Shown here piece by piece: positions 1 to 6,775 of a stretch of 7,707 nucleotides of DNA. Made by a program: the position numbers and the translations under genes. Where the stretch lies: positions 1-7,707 of the forward strand of contig JAWOEH010000096.1 in the NCBI GenBank assembly GCA_046482855.1. Reading direction: 5' to 3'. The DNA is from CAYVSF01 sp046482855 (GTDB lineage: Bacteria > Bacteroidota > Bacteroidia > Bacteroidales > UBA12077). The notes under the pieces are model-generated. The model was given only the letters and a program-made list of their open reading frames with translations, was not told the DNA's origin and searched no databases. Every line of letters starts with the position of its first letter. Position 1 is the stretch's first letter.

Positions 1-355
1 GATTTTTAGAATTAGTTGACTAAAGGTAGAAATTTTTGGCAGCTTCCTGTCATCAAAATGTAAAATTGTACTGTAAAATCACATGGAAACAAATGCATGA
101 AAAAATGCCGTATCCACAATGAATACCGAACGGTGCCTGGCGTCTTTTCCTGCCTTCAATCCTTGGCCCCTTGGCTCGTAAAAATAGCGAATGCGCTTTA
201 CACGAAAAAACGCAATGACCATTTGGCAATTTAACCCAACACCAACCCGACAATGAAAGAATCGTAAGAACAAGACACAAAAAGTAAAATACGAACAAAT
301 ATGCAATACCCCCTTGGTAGACTCAGCAGACTGTAGCTCCCTTTCCGTGAAACCA
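1..355. other. Left intergenic region with no supported gene
   Basis: I see no convincing gene here. Two overlapping minus-strand frames of 75 and 81 codons span 53-306, but both start at TTG, overlap in different frames and resemble no family I can name with confidence. The middle part (about 105-250) is visibly richer in G and C than the A/T-rich flanks. It holds a hairpin at 178-201: GTAAA pairs with TTTAC and GCG with CGC, with a 4-base bulge and an AATG loop. A shorter hairpin, GCAT/ATGC, lies at 95-108. The octamer TGTAAAAT occurs twice, at 59-66 and 72-79. The first 23 bases contain an open frame reading FLELVD followed by TAA at 21-23, which could be the tail of an upstream gene. The island could be a decayed gene, a repeat or a structured RNA; none of these is established. 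Confidence 0.35.
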
Positions 356-386
356 TTTGTTTTTTTCTACACATCTTTTAAATTTG
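356..386 (+). promoter_or_regulatory. Bacteroidota-type promoter for the APC permease gene
   Basis: TTTG at 356-359 and TAAATTTG at 379-386 are separated by 19 bases. This matches the Bacteroidota housekeeping promoter consensus (-33 TTTG, -7 TAnnTTTG) at every defined position and at the usual spacing. Transcription would begin near 391-396. That places the start point downstream of a possible GTG start at 388 and leaves a leader of about 30 bases before the ATG at 424, so the promoter also helps decide the start codon. The match is seen in the sequence; its activity is inferred. Confidence 0.65.
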
Positions 387-423
387 TGTGAACACGAACA
401 CGATCAAATCGTTAGCAAACCAT

Positions 424-1740
424 ATGGCCAAAAGCAAAAAACTAAGTCTTACCGAAGCCATTTCAATGGCGGTAGGTACCATGATAGGTGCCAGCATCTT
501 CTCAATTTTTGGTTTAGGAGCGCAGATAGCGGGGCAGGAATTGGCCCTGGCGTTTGTCCTTTCGGGGATATATGCACTTGTTGTAGCTTACTCCTATGCT
601 CGTTTGGGACGTAGAATCATCTCCAATGCGGGCCCCATTGCATTTATCCGCAGCGGTATTGGTGAAAATTTGCTTACCGGAACGCTCAGCATTCTGATGT
701 GGTTTACCTATGTTATCTCCATAGCCCTGTTTGTAAAGGGATTTGCCGGCTATTTTCTGCCGCTGTTTAACTTAGCCGTAAACGACATTACTCATGCCAT
801 TACAGAGGTGGCTGCGGTGCTCTTTTTTACATCGTTACACTTTTATGGGAGTAAAGCCGTAGGGAGAGCTGAAAAGTATTTTGTGGTAGCCAAACTGGCC
901 ATCCTCTTGCTCTTTATCATTGGCGGGTTCATGAGCATGAAAGAGACCGATATACTGCCTCAGTTCAATCCCCAGGCGAGTTCGGGACTTATAAACGCTT
1001 CAGTTATCTTTTTCCTCTCCTACATGGGTTTTGGTTTGATCACCAACACCTCCGAAAACATCAAAAATCCGGGACGCAATGTCCCCCTGGCCATATTTAT
1101 CAGCATCCTTATTGTGATGGCCTTCTACGTTCTGATATCGTTAGTTACGCTCGGAAATCTGTCGGTTGAGCAGCTGGTGAATGTACAGGAAAATGCGCTG
1201 GCAGAGGCCGCAAAACCGTTTCTGGGTAAGTTTGGTTTCTTGCTGATATCGATAAGTGCGCTGCTTTCGCTATCAGCCTCGCTCAATGCCACGATATTCG
1301 GTGGCGCCAACATTGCCTACTCACTGGCTAAAGACGGAAAGCTTCCCGCCTTTTTTCAGCGAAAATTGTGGTTTAAATCCACCGAAGGCCTTTTTATAAC
1401 TGCCGGTCTGGGTTTGTTCATAGCCATGTTTTTCAATCTTACCGAAATAGCTACCCTGACCAGTACCATTTTTACCGTCATTTATATTTGTGTGGTCATC
1501 TCCCACCTGCGATTATTGCCCAAGGTGGGCGGCAACAAACTTTTGCTTATTTTCAACCTGATGGTGCTGATTGCTATCTTTTTTGCCCTGATGAACTACC
1601 AGTGGGAATCGGAACGACAAGCCTTTATGGCAAGCATATATACGTTTGCAGGAGCATTCCTGGTAGAGTATATATACCGAAAGATCAAGCACCGTAAATT
1701 TAAGAAATTCAAGGAGCGGCAAGAGCTCTCGTCATTGTAA
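424..1740 (+). CDS. APC-superfamily permease (probable amino acid transporter)
   Basis: This is a 438-residue inner-membrane carrier with about 12 hydrophobic helices, the normal size for the APC (amino acid-polyamine-organocation) superfamily. Hallmarks, counted from the ATG: GTMIGASIFS in helix 1 (18-27), the unwound substrate-site segment of the family; the helix 6 to loop region around 200-221 containing SENIKNPGRNVP; and a helix 8 segment around 285-305 ending IAYSLAKDGKLP. The C-terminal tail (419-432) is strongly basic and probably cytoplasmic. It likely moves an amino acid or related solute by proton symport or exchange; the substrate cannot be read from the sequence. A GTG at 388 would add 12 residues, but the promoter at 356-386 would put transcription initiation just downstream of it, so ATG 424 is preferred. 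The gene stands alone and converges on the two-component genes. It lies near potassium genes, but its helix 1 is of the ordinary amino acid type. Confidence 0.87.
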   Translation: MAKSKKLSLTEAISMAVGTMIGASIFSIFGLGAQIAGQELALAFVLSGIYALVVAYSYARLGRRIISNAGPIAFIRSGIGENLLTGTLSILMWFTYVISIALFVKGFAGYFLPLFNLAVNDITHAITEVAAVLFFTSLHFYGSKAVGRAEKYFVVAKLAILLLFIIGGFMSMKETDILPQFNPQASSGLINASVIFFLSYMGFGLITNTSENIKNPGRNVPLAIFISILIVMAFYVLISLVTLGNLSVEQLVNVQENALAEAAKPFLGKFGFLLISISALLSLSASLNATIFGGANIAYSLAKDGKLPAFFQRKLWFKSTEGLFITAGLGLFIAMFFNLTEIATLTSTIFTVIYICVVISHLRLLPKVGGNKLLLIFNLMVLIAIFFALMNYQWESERQAFMASIYTFAGAFLVEYIYRKIKHRKFKKFKERQELSSL

Positions 1741-1941
1741 ATCATTTGGGCTGATGGCGTATGGGAACCTGTAAAAAACGGGTGTATTTATGTTATTAAT
1801 GTGCAATCTGGCAGCGTTTTTCGGGGCCAATTCTCCTCAGTCAAAAAATTGCTTCAAGATCTGGGTTACGTGCGCCAACAAGATTGTTGCACCAAACAGG
1901 TATTTGGACACAGTAAGGTTTTCCCCTCAATAAGCCGTCTT
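1741..1941. other. Convergent intergenic region with small hairpins, no clear terminator
   Basis: This 201-base gap lies between the ends of the permease (plus) and the response regulator (minus). Two adjacent hairpins are visible. At 1870-1892, GTGC pairs with GCAC and AACAA with TTGTT, with a GCC bulge. At 1892-1907, CCAAA pairs with TTTGG around a 6-base loop. Neither is followed directly by a T-run on either strand, so they are not textbook intrinsic terminators, although their place between convergent genes fits a two-way transcription stop. An open frame running plus-strand through here into the regulator gene is a shadow. Confidence 0.3.
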
Positions 1942-2625
1942 CTACTCGCCAAAACGATAACCAATGCCCGATTCGGTAATCAGCAGCCGGGGTTTTGCCG
2001 GATCCTTTTCAATTTTCTTGCGCAATTGAGCGACAAACACACGCAAATATTGAGTTTGAGAAGCATAGCCATAGCCCCACACTTCGGTTAAAATATGTTG
2101 GTGCGTGAGCACGCGTCCCCGATTGGTAGCCAGCAGTGCCAGTAATGAAAATTCAGTAGCGGTAAGTTTTATCTGCTTATCTCCCTTGGTCACCCGGTGG
2201 TTAAGCAAATCAACCGTCAGATCTTCAATTGTCAATACAGCTTCGTCCGATTTTTTTTCACCCATACGCAAGGCCGCCCGGATACGTGCTTGCAGCTCGC
2301 CTGTACGAAAGGGCTTGGTAAGGTAATCATTGGCTCCGTTATCCAATGCTGTAATAATATCCTCCTCGGAGTTACGTACCGAGAGGATGATGATGGGTTT
2401 TGAGTACCATTCGCGCAACTTACGGAGCAACACTTGTCCGTCGATATCAGGCAGCCCCAGGTCGAGAATAATAAGTGCGGGGCTATGTGTGGCTGCATCT
2501 ACCAGCCCTTCCTGGCCCGATGAGGATAGCAAAATTTTATAGCCACTGGCTGTTAGTGTGATCTCCAGCAAGCGGCGAATCTGCAGCTCATCATCAATAA
2601 TCAGTATTTTATCGGGGTTTTTCAT
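1942..2625 (-). CDS. KdpE-like OmpR-family response regulator
   Basis: This 227-residue cytoplasmic regulator has the family's usual length. The receiver domain (about 6-118) has the acidic pocket D11/D12, the phosphorylation site D55 in LDLGLPDIDG, S82 as the switch Ser/Thr and the invariant lysine K104 in TKPF. The OmpR/PhoB winged-helix domain (about 128-227) ends with a segment (YLRVF, QLRKKIE, then ITESGIGYRF) that closely resembles KdpE rather than generic PhoB or OmpR proteins. Its start lies 5 bases after the stop of the kinase gene, so the two are almost certainly co-transcribed and form a cognate pair. Classical KdpE activates kdpFABC under potassium limitation or osmotic stress. 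Here the neighbour is a TrkH-type transporter, so a likely but unproven target is the trkH operon, the divergent sensor/transporter operon, or both. ATG start; no signs of damage. Confidence 0.92.
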   Translation of the reverse strand: MKNPDKILIIDDELQIRRLLEITLTASGYKILLSSSGQEGLVDAATHSPALIILDLGLPDIDGQVLLRKLREWYSKPIIILSVRNSEEDIITALDNGANDYLTKPFRTGELQARIRAALRMGEKKSDEAVLTIEDLTVDLLNHRVTKGDKQIKLTATEFSLLALLATNRGRVLTHQHILTEVWGYGYASQTQYLRVFVAQLRKKIEKDPAKPRLLITESGIGYRFGE

Positions 2626-2630
2626 AGGCG

Positions 2631-4163
2631 TTATAACTCTTCAATTTTTGGCGATTCCGAAGGAAATACAACGGTGAACACAGCCCCCTTTTCTGTCCCG
2701 TTTCGTACTGTAACCTTGCCGTTATGCGCTTCAACAAACCCGCGAACAATGGACAAACCCAGGCCTAAACCGCCGGTTTTGCTGCCATCAACACGAAAAA
2801 ACTTCTTAAAAACGTGGGGAAGCTGCGAAGCATGAAACCCGGGGCCCTCATCGGCGACCGAGAGGTTGAGATAGCCCTTCCGATAGTCTATTCGTATCCG
2901 GATCACAGATCCTTCGGGAGCGTGTTGAGTGCAATTAAACAGCAGATTATAAACCACTTGTTCCATCAGGCCAAAATCCATTTTAACCAGTGGCACTTCA
3001 TCCGACAATTCCACTTTAAGGACATAGGCCTCCAGTTCCGTATCCAAATCTTTGATCACTTTATTTAAGAGGTCATTCATCTCATACCAATCGAAGCGTG
3101 GAGAAATGTGGCCACTTTCAAGTCGCGACATATTTAACAGGTTTTCAATAAGCCTGTTCAGTCGCAAAGAGGCGGTAAAAATTTCGGAGCACAAAGCTTT
3201 TTGCACCTCTGGAGAAGTTTCCGAATGAATGATAGAATCGGAAGCCCCCATAACGGTAGCTACAGGAATTCGCAGTTCATGTGAAATGGAGTTAAAAAGG
3301 GTTTTATACAGCCTGTCCGACTCATCCAAAAACCGCACCTTTTGTGCCAGCTCTCCCAACATTTCGCGCTCCAGGGCATTGGTAATCTGAGCAATAAAAG
3401 TGTCCCAATAGGATTTTTGTTCGCTGGTAAACTCAACCTCATCCTGCACCACCAAAACCCCCGGATTTAATCGTGTTCCGTTTAACCGAAAGAAGGTATA
3501 TTCCTTCAGGGCAGTTCCATTGGCGGGAGATGGCCCAGTAACTGTCTCAAAAACCAGGCTGGCAGCTTGTTGTAGCTCTTCGGAAAGATCTTCATACCTC
3601 CTTAGTTGCCCCTTTTCATGAAGCAGGTTGTCGCCATCCTGCAAAAGAATAACTGCCTGTACTTGAAAATGATGGCCAATTTCCTCCACCGAAACATTCA
3701 TAACCTCACTCAGCCCACTTGCTTTCGAGAGCTCTTTGGTAAGTTGAAAAAGTGCATTGGTGCGTCGTTCACGCTCCTGAGCCAGCCATTGTTGTTTACG
3801 TAACCGGGTAGTTAGCACCCCATTTACCAATGCCAGGATAAAGAATAACCCTAAAATTAATATGTCCTCGGTTTTCTCAATGTGAAAGGTGTAGTGTGGG
3901 GGAATAAAGAAGTAGTTCCAAACCAGTGCACCCAAGGTTGAAGCAACAAGTATGGGGCCTACTCCCATAAATGTGGAGAGAATAGAGACAACAAACAGCA
4001 GAAAAAACGATACAAGGTGATAGTTTTGTGTATCGGCCAAAGGTTTGGAAATCAATGCCACTAAAGCAATGGAAACTATCGATATCAGATAAGAAGTGAA
4101 GGTTTTATTAACCCGTAACGAAACACCGGTACTGCCACCTCCTTTTACTGCTGCCTTTGTCAT
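2631..4163 (-). CDS. KdpD-like sensor histidine kinase lacking the KdpD/USP N-terminal half
   Basis: This is a 510-residue membrane kinase. After a short N-terminal stretch, four transmembrane helices lie within about 22-118 and carry the KdpD-type membrane signature NYFFIPPHYTFHI (83-95), the DUF4118 module. A GAF-like region (about 135-265) follows. The HisKA helix has phospho-accepting H295 in SISHELRIP. The ATPase domain shows an N box with N406 and N410, the G1 box DEGPGF (438-443), the F box around 452-456 and the G2 box GGLGLGL (464-470). All catalytic motifs look intact. E. coli KdpD is about 900 residues, with an N-terminal ATP-binding KdpD domain and a USP domain; both are absent here and no separate gene for them is in the window. 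The gene sits 37 bases after trkH and 5 bases before the regulator gene. It probably senses potassium or envelope state and phosphorylates the KdpE-like regulator. Start chosen: ATG at 4163. Confidence 0.9.
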   Translation of the reverse strand: MTKAAVKGGGSTGVSLRVNKTFTSYLISIVSIALVALISKPLADTQNYHLVSFFLLFVVSILSTFMGVGPILVASTLGALVWNYFFIPPHYTFHIEKTEDILILGLFFILALVNGVLTTRLRKQQWLAQERERRTNALFQLTKELSKASGLSEVMNVSVEEIGHHFQVQAVILLQDGDNLLHEKGQLRRYEDLSEELQQAASLVFETVTGPSPANGTALKEYTFFRLNGTRLNPGVLVVQDEVEFTSEQKSYWDTFIAQITNALEREMLGELAQKVRFLDESDRLYKTLFNSISHELRIPVATVMGASDSIIHSETSPEVQKALCSEIFTASLRLNRLIENLLNMSRLESGHISPRFDWYEMNDLLNKVIKDLDTELEAYVLKVELSDEVPLVKMDFGLMEQVVYNLLFNCTQHAPEGSVIRIRIDYRKGYLNLSVADEGPGFHASQLPHVFKKFFRVDGSKTGGLGLGLSIVRGFVEAHNGKVTVRNGTEKGAVFTVVFPSESPKIEEL

Positions 4164-4200
4164 GACTCAAAGGTATTTAAAATAGTGTAATAACCGGATA

Positions 4201-5652
4201 CTAGTTTCGCCAGAAGTTTCTGGTAAAAAGAATAAGGATGGTATAGATTTCCAAGCGACCGAAGAGCATGAGCATGGAAAGTACAATCTTTGCCAACCCG
4301 GGCAAATGCGCAAAATTGCTGGCCGGCCCCACACTGCCAATTCCCGGACCAATTCCGGCCATACAGGTGGCTGCTGAACTGGCAGCTGTTTTTACATCGA
4401 TCTTCATAAACACCAATAAAAAAGTACCAATGGCAAATACCAGAAAATAGATGGCCATAAAAGAGACGATGGAATTGTTGGCCGATTCTTTTAACGACCT
4501 GCCATTTAAACGTATGCGGATAATAGCCTTAGGCGACAACAGCTGACGAAAAATTCGCGAGAAATTTTTAAACAATACCAGATGCCGTACCATTTTTATG
4601 CCACCAGCCGTAGACCCTGTACTGCCACCCAAAAACATGGAGAAAAAGATGAGCATCCAGGCATATACCGGCCATTGCAAGTAGTCGGTTGTGGCATAAC
4701 CGGTACAGGTTACAATGCTGATAATTTGAAAGAACGCTTCGCGAAAAGCCAATTCCAGCGGCTTTCCCATGCGAAAAATCAGGATGAACATTAAGATACT
4801 TCCCAACACCAGAATAAATCCAAGATAAAAAGTAAACTCTTCATTTGCGCGGATCTTTCTGAAATTCCGCTTAACAAGGTAATAGTGAATTACAAAATTG
4901 GTTCCTGCCAACAACATAAAAACCATTATAACATACTGACTATAGGCTGAATACCCACCAATACTGGTATTTTTTGGCGAAAACCCGCCTGTGGCTACCG
5001 TACCAAAGGCATGGCAAACACTATCATACAGATTCATTTCCCCAAGCCACAACAATACTATCTCAACAACTGTTAATACCAAATAAATCAGCAACAATCG
5101 AAACCCTACGGACTTAATTTTCGGCAAAATTTTCTCTTGCAACGATGATTCCAGGGTAAAGAGATGATAGCCCCCAATATGGAGCGTAGGCATCACGATA
5201 ATTACCAACACAATAATACCAATGCCCCCTATCCAATGTGTTAAACTACGCCAAAAAAGAAGAGACTTGGGCAGTGCCTCTATGTCCGTTAAAATAGAAG
5301 ACCCTGTAGTGGTAAAACCTGAGATAGATTCAAACAAGGCATCGATATAGGAGGGAATGGCTCCGGAAAGAATGTATGGCAAACTACCTGCCATACTAAT
5401 AAAAAGCCAGCTAAGGGTTACGGTAAGATAGGCATCCTTCCTATGCAGGGTGACTTTCACCTCGTTCCCGGGGCCCGAAAAATGAAAGATACTACCAACA
5501 AATGCCGACACCAGGGCAGCAATCAGGAAGGGCGACAGCGATTCATGGTAGATAAATGCCACAAAAGCCGACACCAAAAGTGCGCCTGTAATCAAAAACA
5601 GGTTACGACTGATTAATTTAAATACCGTGGGAAAATTTACAACGCTTGCCAT
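4201..5652 (-). CDS. TrkH-family potassium uptake protein
   Basis: This is a 483-residue integral membrane K+ transporter subunit, full length for TrkH. All four pore loops of the family are recognisable, counting from the ATG at 5652: TTTGSS (114-119), ATGGFS (220-225), TCTGYA (315-320) and AGIGPG (432-437). The glycine in each forms the selectivity filter. The segment GGSTGSTAGGIKMVRH after the third pore loop contains a family-conserved lysine region near the gate. The frame extends to a GTG at 5673, which would add 7 residues. ATG 5652 is preferred because the following VVNFPTVFK matches the usual TrkH amino terminus. The protein normally works with a cytoplasmic NAD/ATP-binding TrkA ring, which is not encoded beside it here. 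It heads the operon with the KdpD/KdpE-like pair, tying transporter and sensor together. Confidence 0.92.
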   Translation of the reverse strand: MASVVNFPTVFKLISRNLFLITGALLVSAFVAFIYHESLSPFLIAALVSAFVGSIFHFSGPGNEVKVTLHRKDAYLTVTLSWLFISMAGSLPYILSGAIPSYIDALFESISGFTTTGSSILTDIEALPKSLLFWRSLTHWIGGIGIIVLVIIVMPTLHIGGYHLFTLESSLQEKILPKIKSVGFRLLLIYLVLTVVEIVLLWLGEMNLYDSVCHAFGTVATGGFSPKNTSIGGYSAYSQYVIMVFMLLAGTNFVIHYYLVKRNFRKIRANEEFTFYLGFILVLGSILMFILIFRMGKPLELAFREAFFQIISIVTCTGYATTDYLQWPVYAWMLIFFSMFLGGSTGSTAGGIKMVRHLVLFKNFSRIFRQLLSPKAIIRIRLNGRSLKESANNSIVSFMAIYFLVFAIGTFLLVFMKIDVKTAASSAATCMAGIGPGIGSVGPASNFAHLPGLAKIVLSMLMLFGRLEIYTILILFTRNFWRN

Positions 5653-5673
5653 TCCTCTCGCTTTATGAATCAC

Positions 5674-6010
5674 TTACCAGGCCTCACCAGTACTTATGCC
5701 TGCCTGTTTACGTGGTCACAAAGGAACCCTACAAAGTATAAAGACCTTATTAAATTTACGGCCAGAGATATAAAGATTTTATAAAGAAACAGAGACACTT
5801 TCCTTGCTATACACCCATTTAAACAAGCATCGTATTCTAAATGAATCGCTTCGAAGCAACATCTCAGCCTGCAAATGCTCACAATATTCTATTACATGGT
5901 GGCGAGAGATTGAGAACACGCTCTCACATCATAAAATTTACTATCTTGCTTAGTAACGACAATTTAAAAGGCTGAAAGAATCAGCTTTTGTACAATCTAA
6001 ACTTATAACC
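5674..6010. promoter_or_regulatory. Divergent intergenic region between the two potassium operons
   Basis: This A/T-rich region must hold the promoters of both the minus-strand trkH operon and the plus-strand sensor/transporter operon. I found no full TTTG plus TAnnTTTG pair on either strand. The nearest -7-like matches are TATACTTTG on the minus strand (5740-5732) and TAAATTTA at 5751-5758, neither with a partner box at the right spacing. Candidate protein-binding or RNA elements are the perfect 10-base palindrome GCTTCGAAGC at 5848-5857, a TGAGA/TCTCA inverted repeat at 5911-5926 overlapping an alternative GAGAG/CTCTC pairing, and the hairpin at 5966-5989. A minus-strand frame at 5694-5882 is not supported as a gene. 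Confidence 0.45.
5966..5989 (+). promoter_or_regulatory. Hairpin 21 bases upstream of the sensor gene, possible leader attenuator
   Basis: AAAA-(G)-GCTGA, loop AAGAA, TCAGC-TTTT forms a stem of nine pairs with a single bulged G. The GC-containing core is flanked by an A4 tract on one side and a T4 tract on the other. This is the shape of a weak two-way intrinsic terminator, but it sits just before the ATG at 6011. If transcription starts upstream of it, it could attenuate the operon or affect translation initiation. If transcription starts within or after it, it could instead be an operator. The structure is seen directly; the function is inferred. Confidence 0.4.
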
Positions 6011-6766
6011 ATGAAAAAGATTAGAACAAAACTCATCCTTGGTATCAGCTTGATCTTTTTTATCAGCTTTGCAATTACTGTTTTAAATATGGGTTCAAAC
6101 AACCGGATAGCCAATTACTCCGGCTCATTACTGGAGGACAACTACCCTTCGGTTATCTATTCCTTCGAAATGGTAAAAACACTGGACGAAATTAATAATC
6201 GCTTACTAGAAATAAAACTGCAACACGCTTCCCTGCCTGACAGTTTGTATCAGCAACTTACATCCGACTTTTCAACCCTCGACACCCTGCTTAGCAAGCA
6301 AAAAGCCAATATCACTGAAATAGGAGAGGAAGAGCTAACCGCAGTACTTAGTAGTTCCTACCAAAAATACAAGCAAAGCATTGCTGAGCAAGAACTTATT
6401 GACCGATACCCTTATTACAAAGAGAAGTACGACGATTTCAGAAAGCACATCCTGCTCATCAGAACCTTAAACATCAAAGAGCTAGAGAAAAAAAACAACC
6501 AAATAAAAACAAGTGCCGATAAAACCCTGGGCGTACAAGAAACAGCAGGCATAATCGGTCTTTTACTTCTGGGCGTACTCATTACTTTACTGCCTGTTAT
6601 CGTCATCAACCCCATTGACAATTTAAGCAAACGGCTAAAAGCTTTCTATCAGGAGAAGTTTAACAAAGATATCGAACTGGAAACCAATCATGAATTGGAA
6701 AAGCTGGAACAGTTATTCGAAAAGATTGTTGAAGAGGTAGAAAACAAAAATGAAAAGAAAACATAA
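6011..6766 (+). CDS. Two-helix membrane sensor-like protein with HAMP-like segment and no output domain
   Basis: This 251-residue protein begins with a positively charged MKKIRTK start and a first transmembrane helix at about 8-26. A largely helical extracytoplasmic region follows (about 27-178), rich in Leu, Glu and Lys, like the four-helix-bundle sensor modules of chemoreceptors and some kinases. The second transmembrane helix is at about 179-198. Next comes a HAMP-like cytoplasmic stretch (199-245), with NPIDNL at the start of the first helix and NHELEKLEQLFEKI at the position of the HAMP DExG-to-second-helix region. The protein stops about there with a charged tail. There is no histidine kinase, cyclase or methyl-accepting domain. 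The family is not recognised beyond this architecture. The next gene, a KtrB-like transporter, starts 9 bases on in the same frame, so co-expression is very likely and a role in controlling that transporter is a reasonable guess. ATG start with an A/T-rich leader; no damage seen. Confidence 0.75.
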   Translation: MKKIRTKLILGISLIFFISFAITVLNMGSNNRIANYSGSLLEDNYPSVIYSFEMVKTLDEINNRLLEIKLQHASLPDSLYQQLTSDFSTLDTLLSKQKANITEIGEEELTAVLSSSYQKYKQSIAEQELIDRYPYYKEKYDDFRKHILLIRTLNIKELEKKNNQIKTSADKTLGVQETAGIIGLLLLGVLITLLPVIVINPIDNLSKRLKAFYQEKFNKDIELETNHELEKLEQLFEKIVEEVENKNEKKT

Positions 6767-6775
6767 TTGCGTGTA

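Noticed and set aside
3..23. Possible 3' tail of an upstream gene reading FLELVD then TAA
   Set aside because: Only six codons are visible, so it cannot be told from a chance open frame.
53..306. Two overlapping minus-strand open frames of 75 and 81 codons
   Set aside because: Both begin with TTG, overlap in different frames, lack a recognisable domain and have no supporting neighbour. Treated as possible shadows of a non-coding element.
424..1740. The APC permease as a KimA-type potassium importer, suggested by the K+ genes nearby
   Set aside because: Its helix 1 (GTMIGASIFS) and the helix 6 and 8 motifs are of the ordinary amino acid permease type, it lacks the C-terminal cytoplasmic domain of KimA, and it lies in a separate, convergent transcription unit.
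1870..1907. Hairpins downstream of the permease and regulator genes as intrinsic terminators
   Set aside because: There is no adjacent T-run on either strand; the nearest one for the minus strand is more than a dozen bases past the stem. Kept only as part of the intergenic description.
1801..2091. 96-codon plus-strand open frame
   Set aside because: About half of it is antisense to the KdpE-like gene, whose domain motifs are unambiguous, and the rest is intergenic without a recognisable product.
5694..5882. 62-codon minus-strand open frame in the divergent intergenic region
   Set aside because: No recognisable domain. It sits where promoters of both operons must lie, and its composition matches non-coding A/T-rich DNA.
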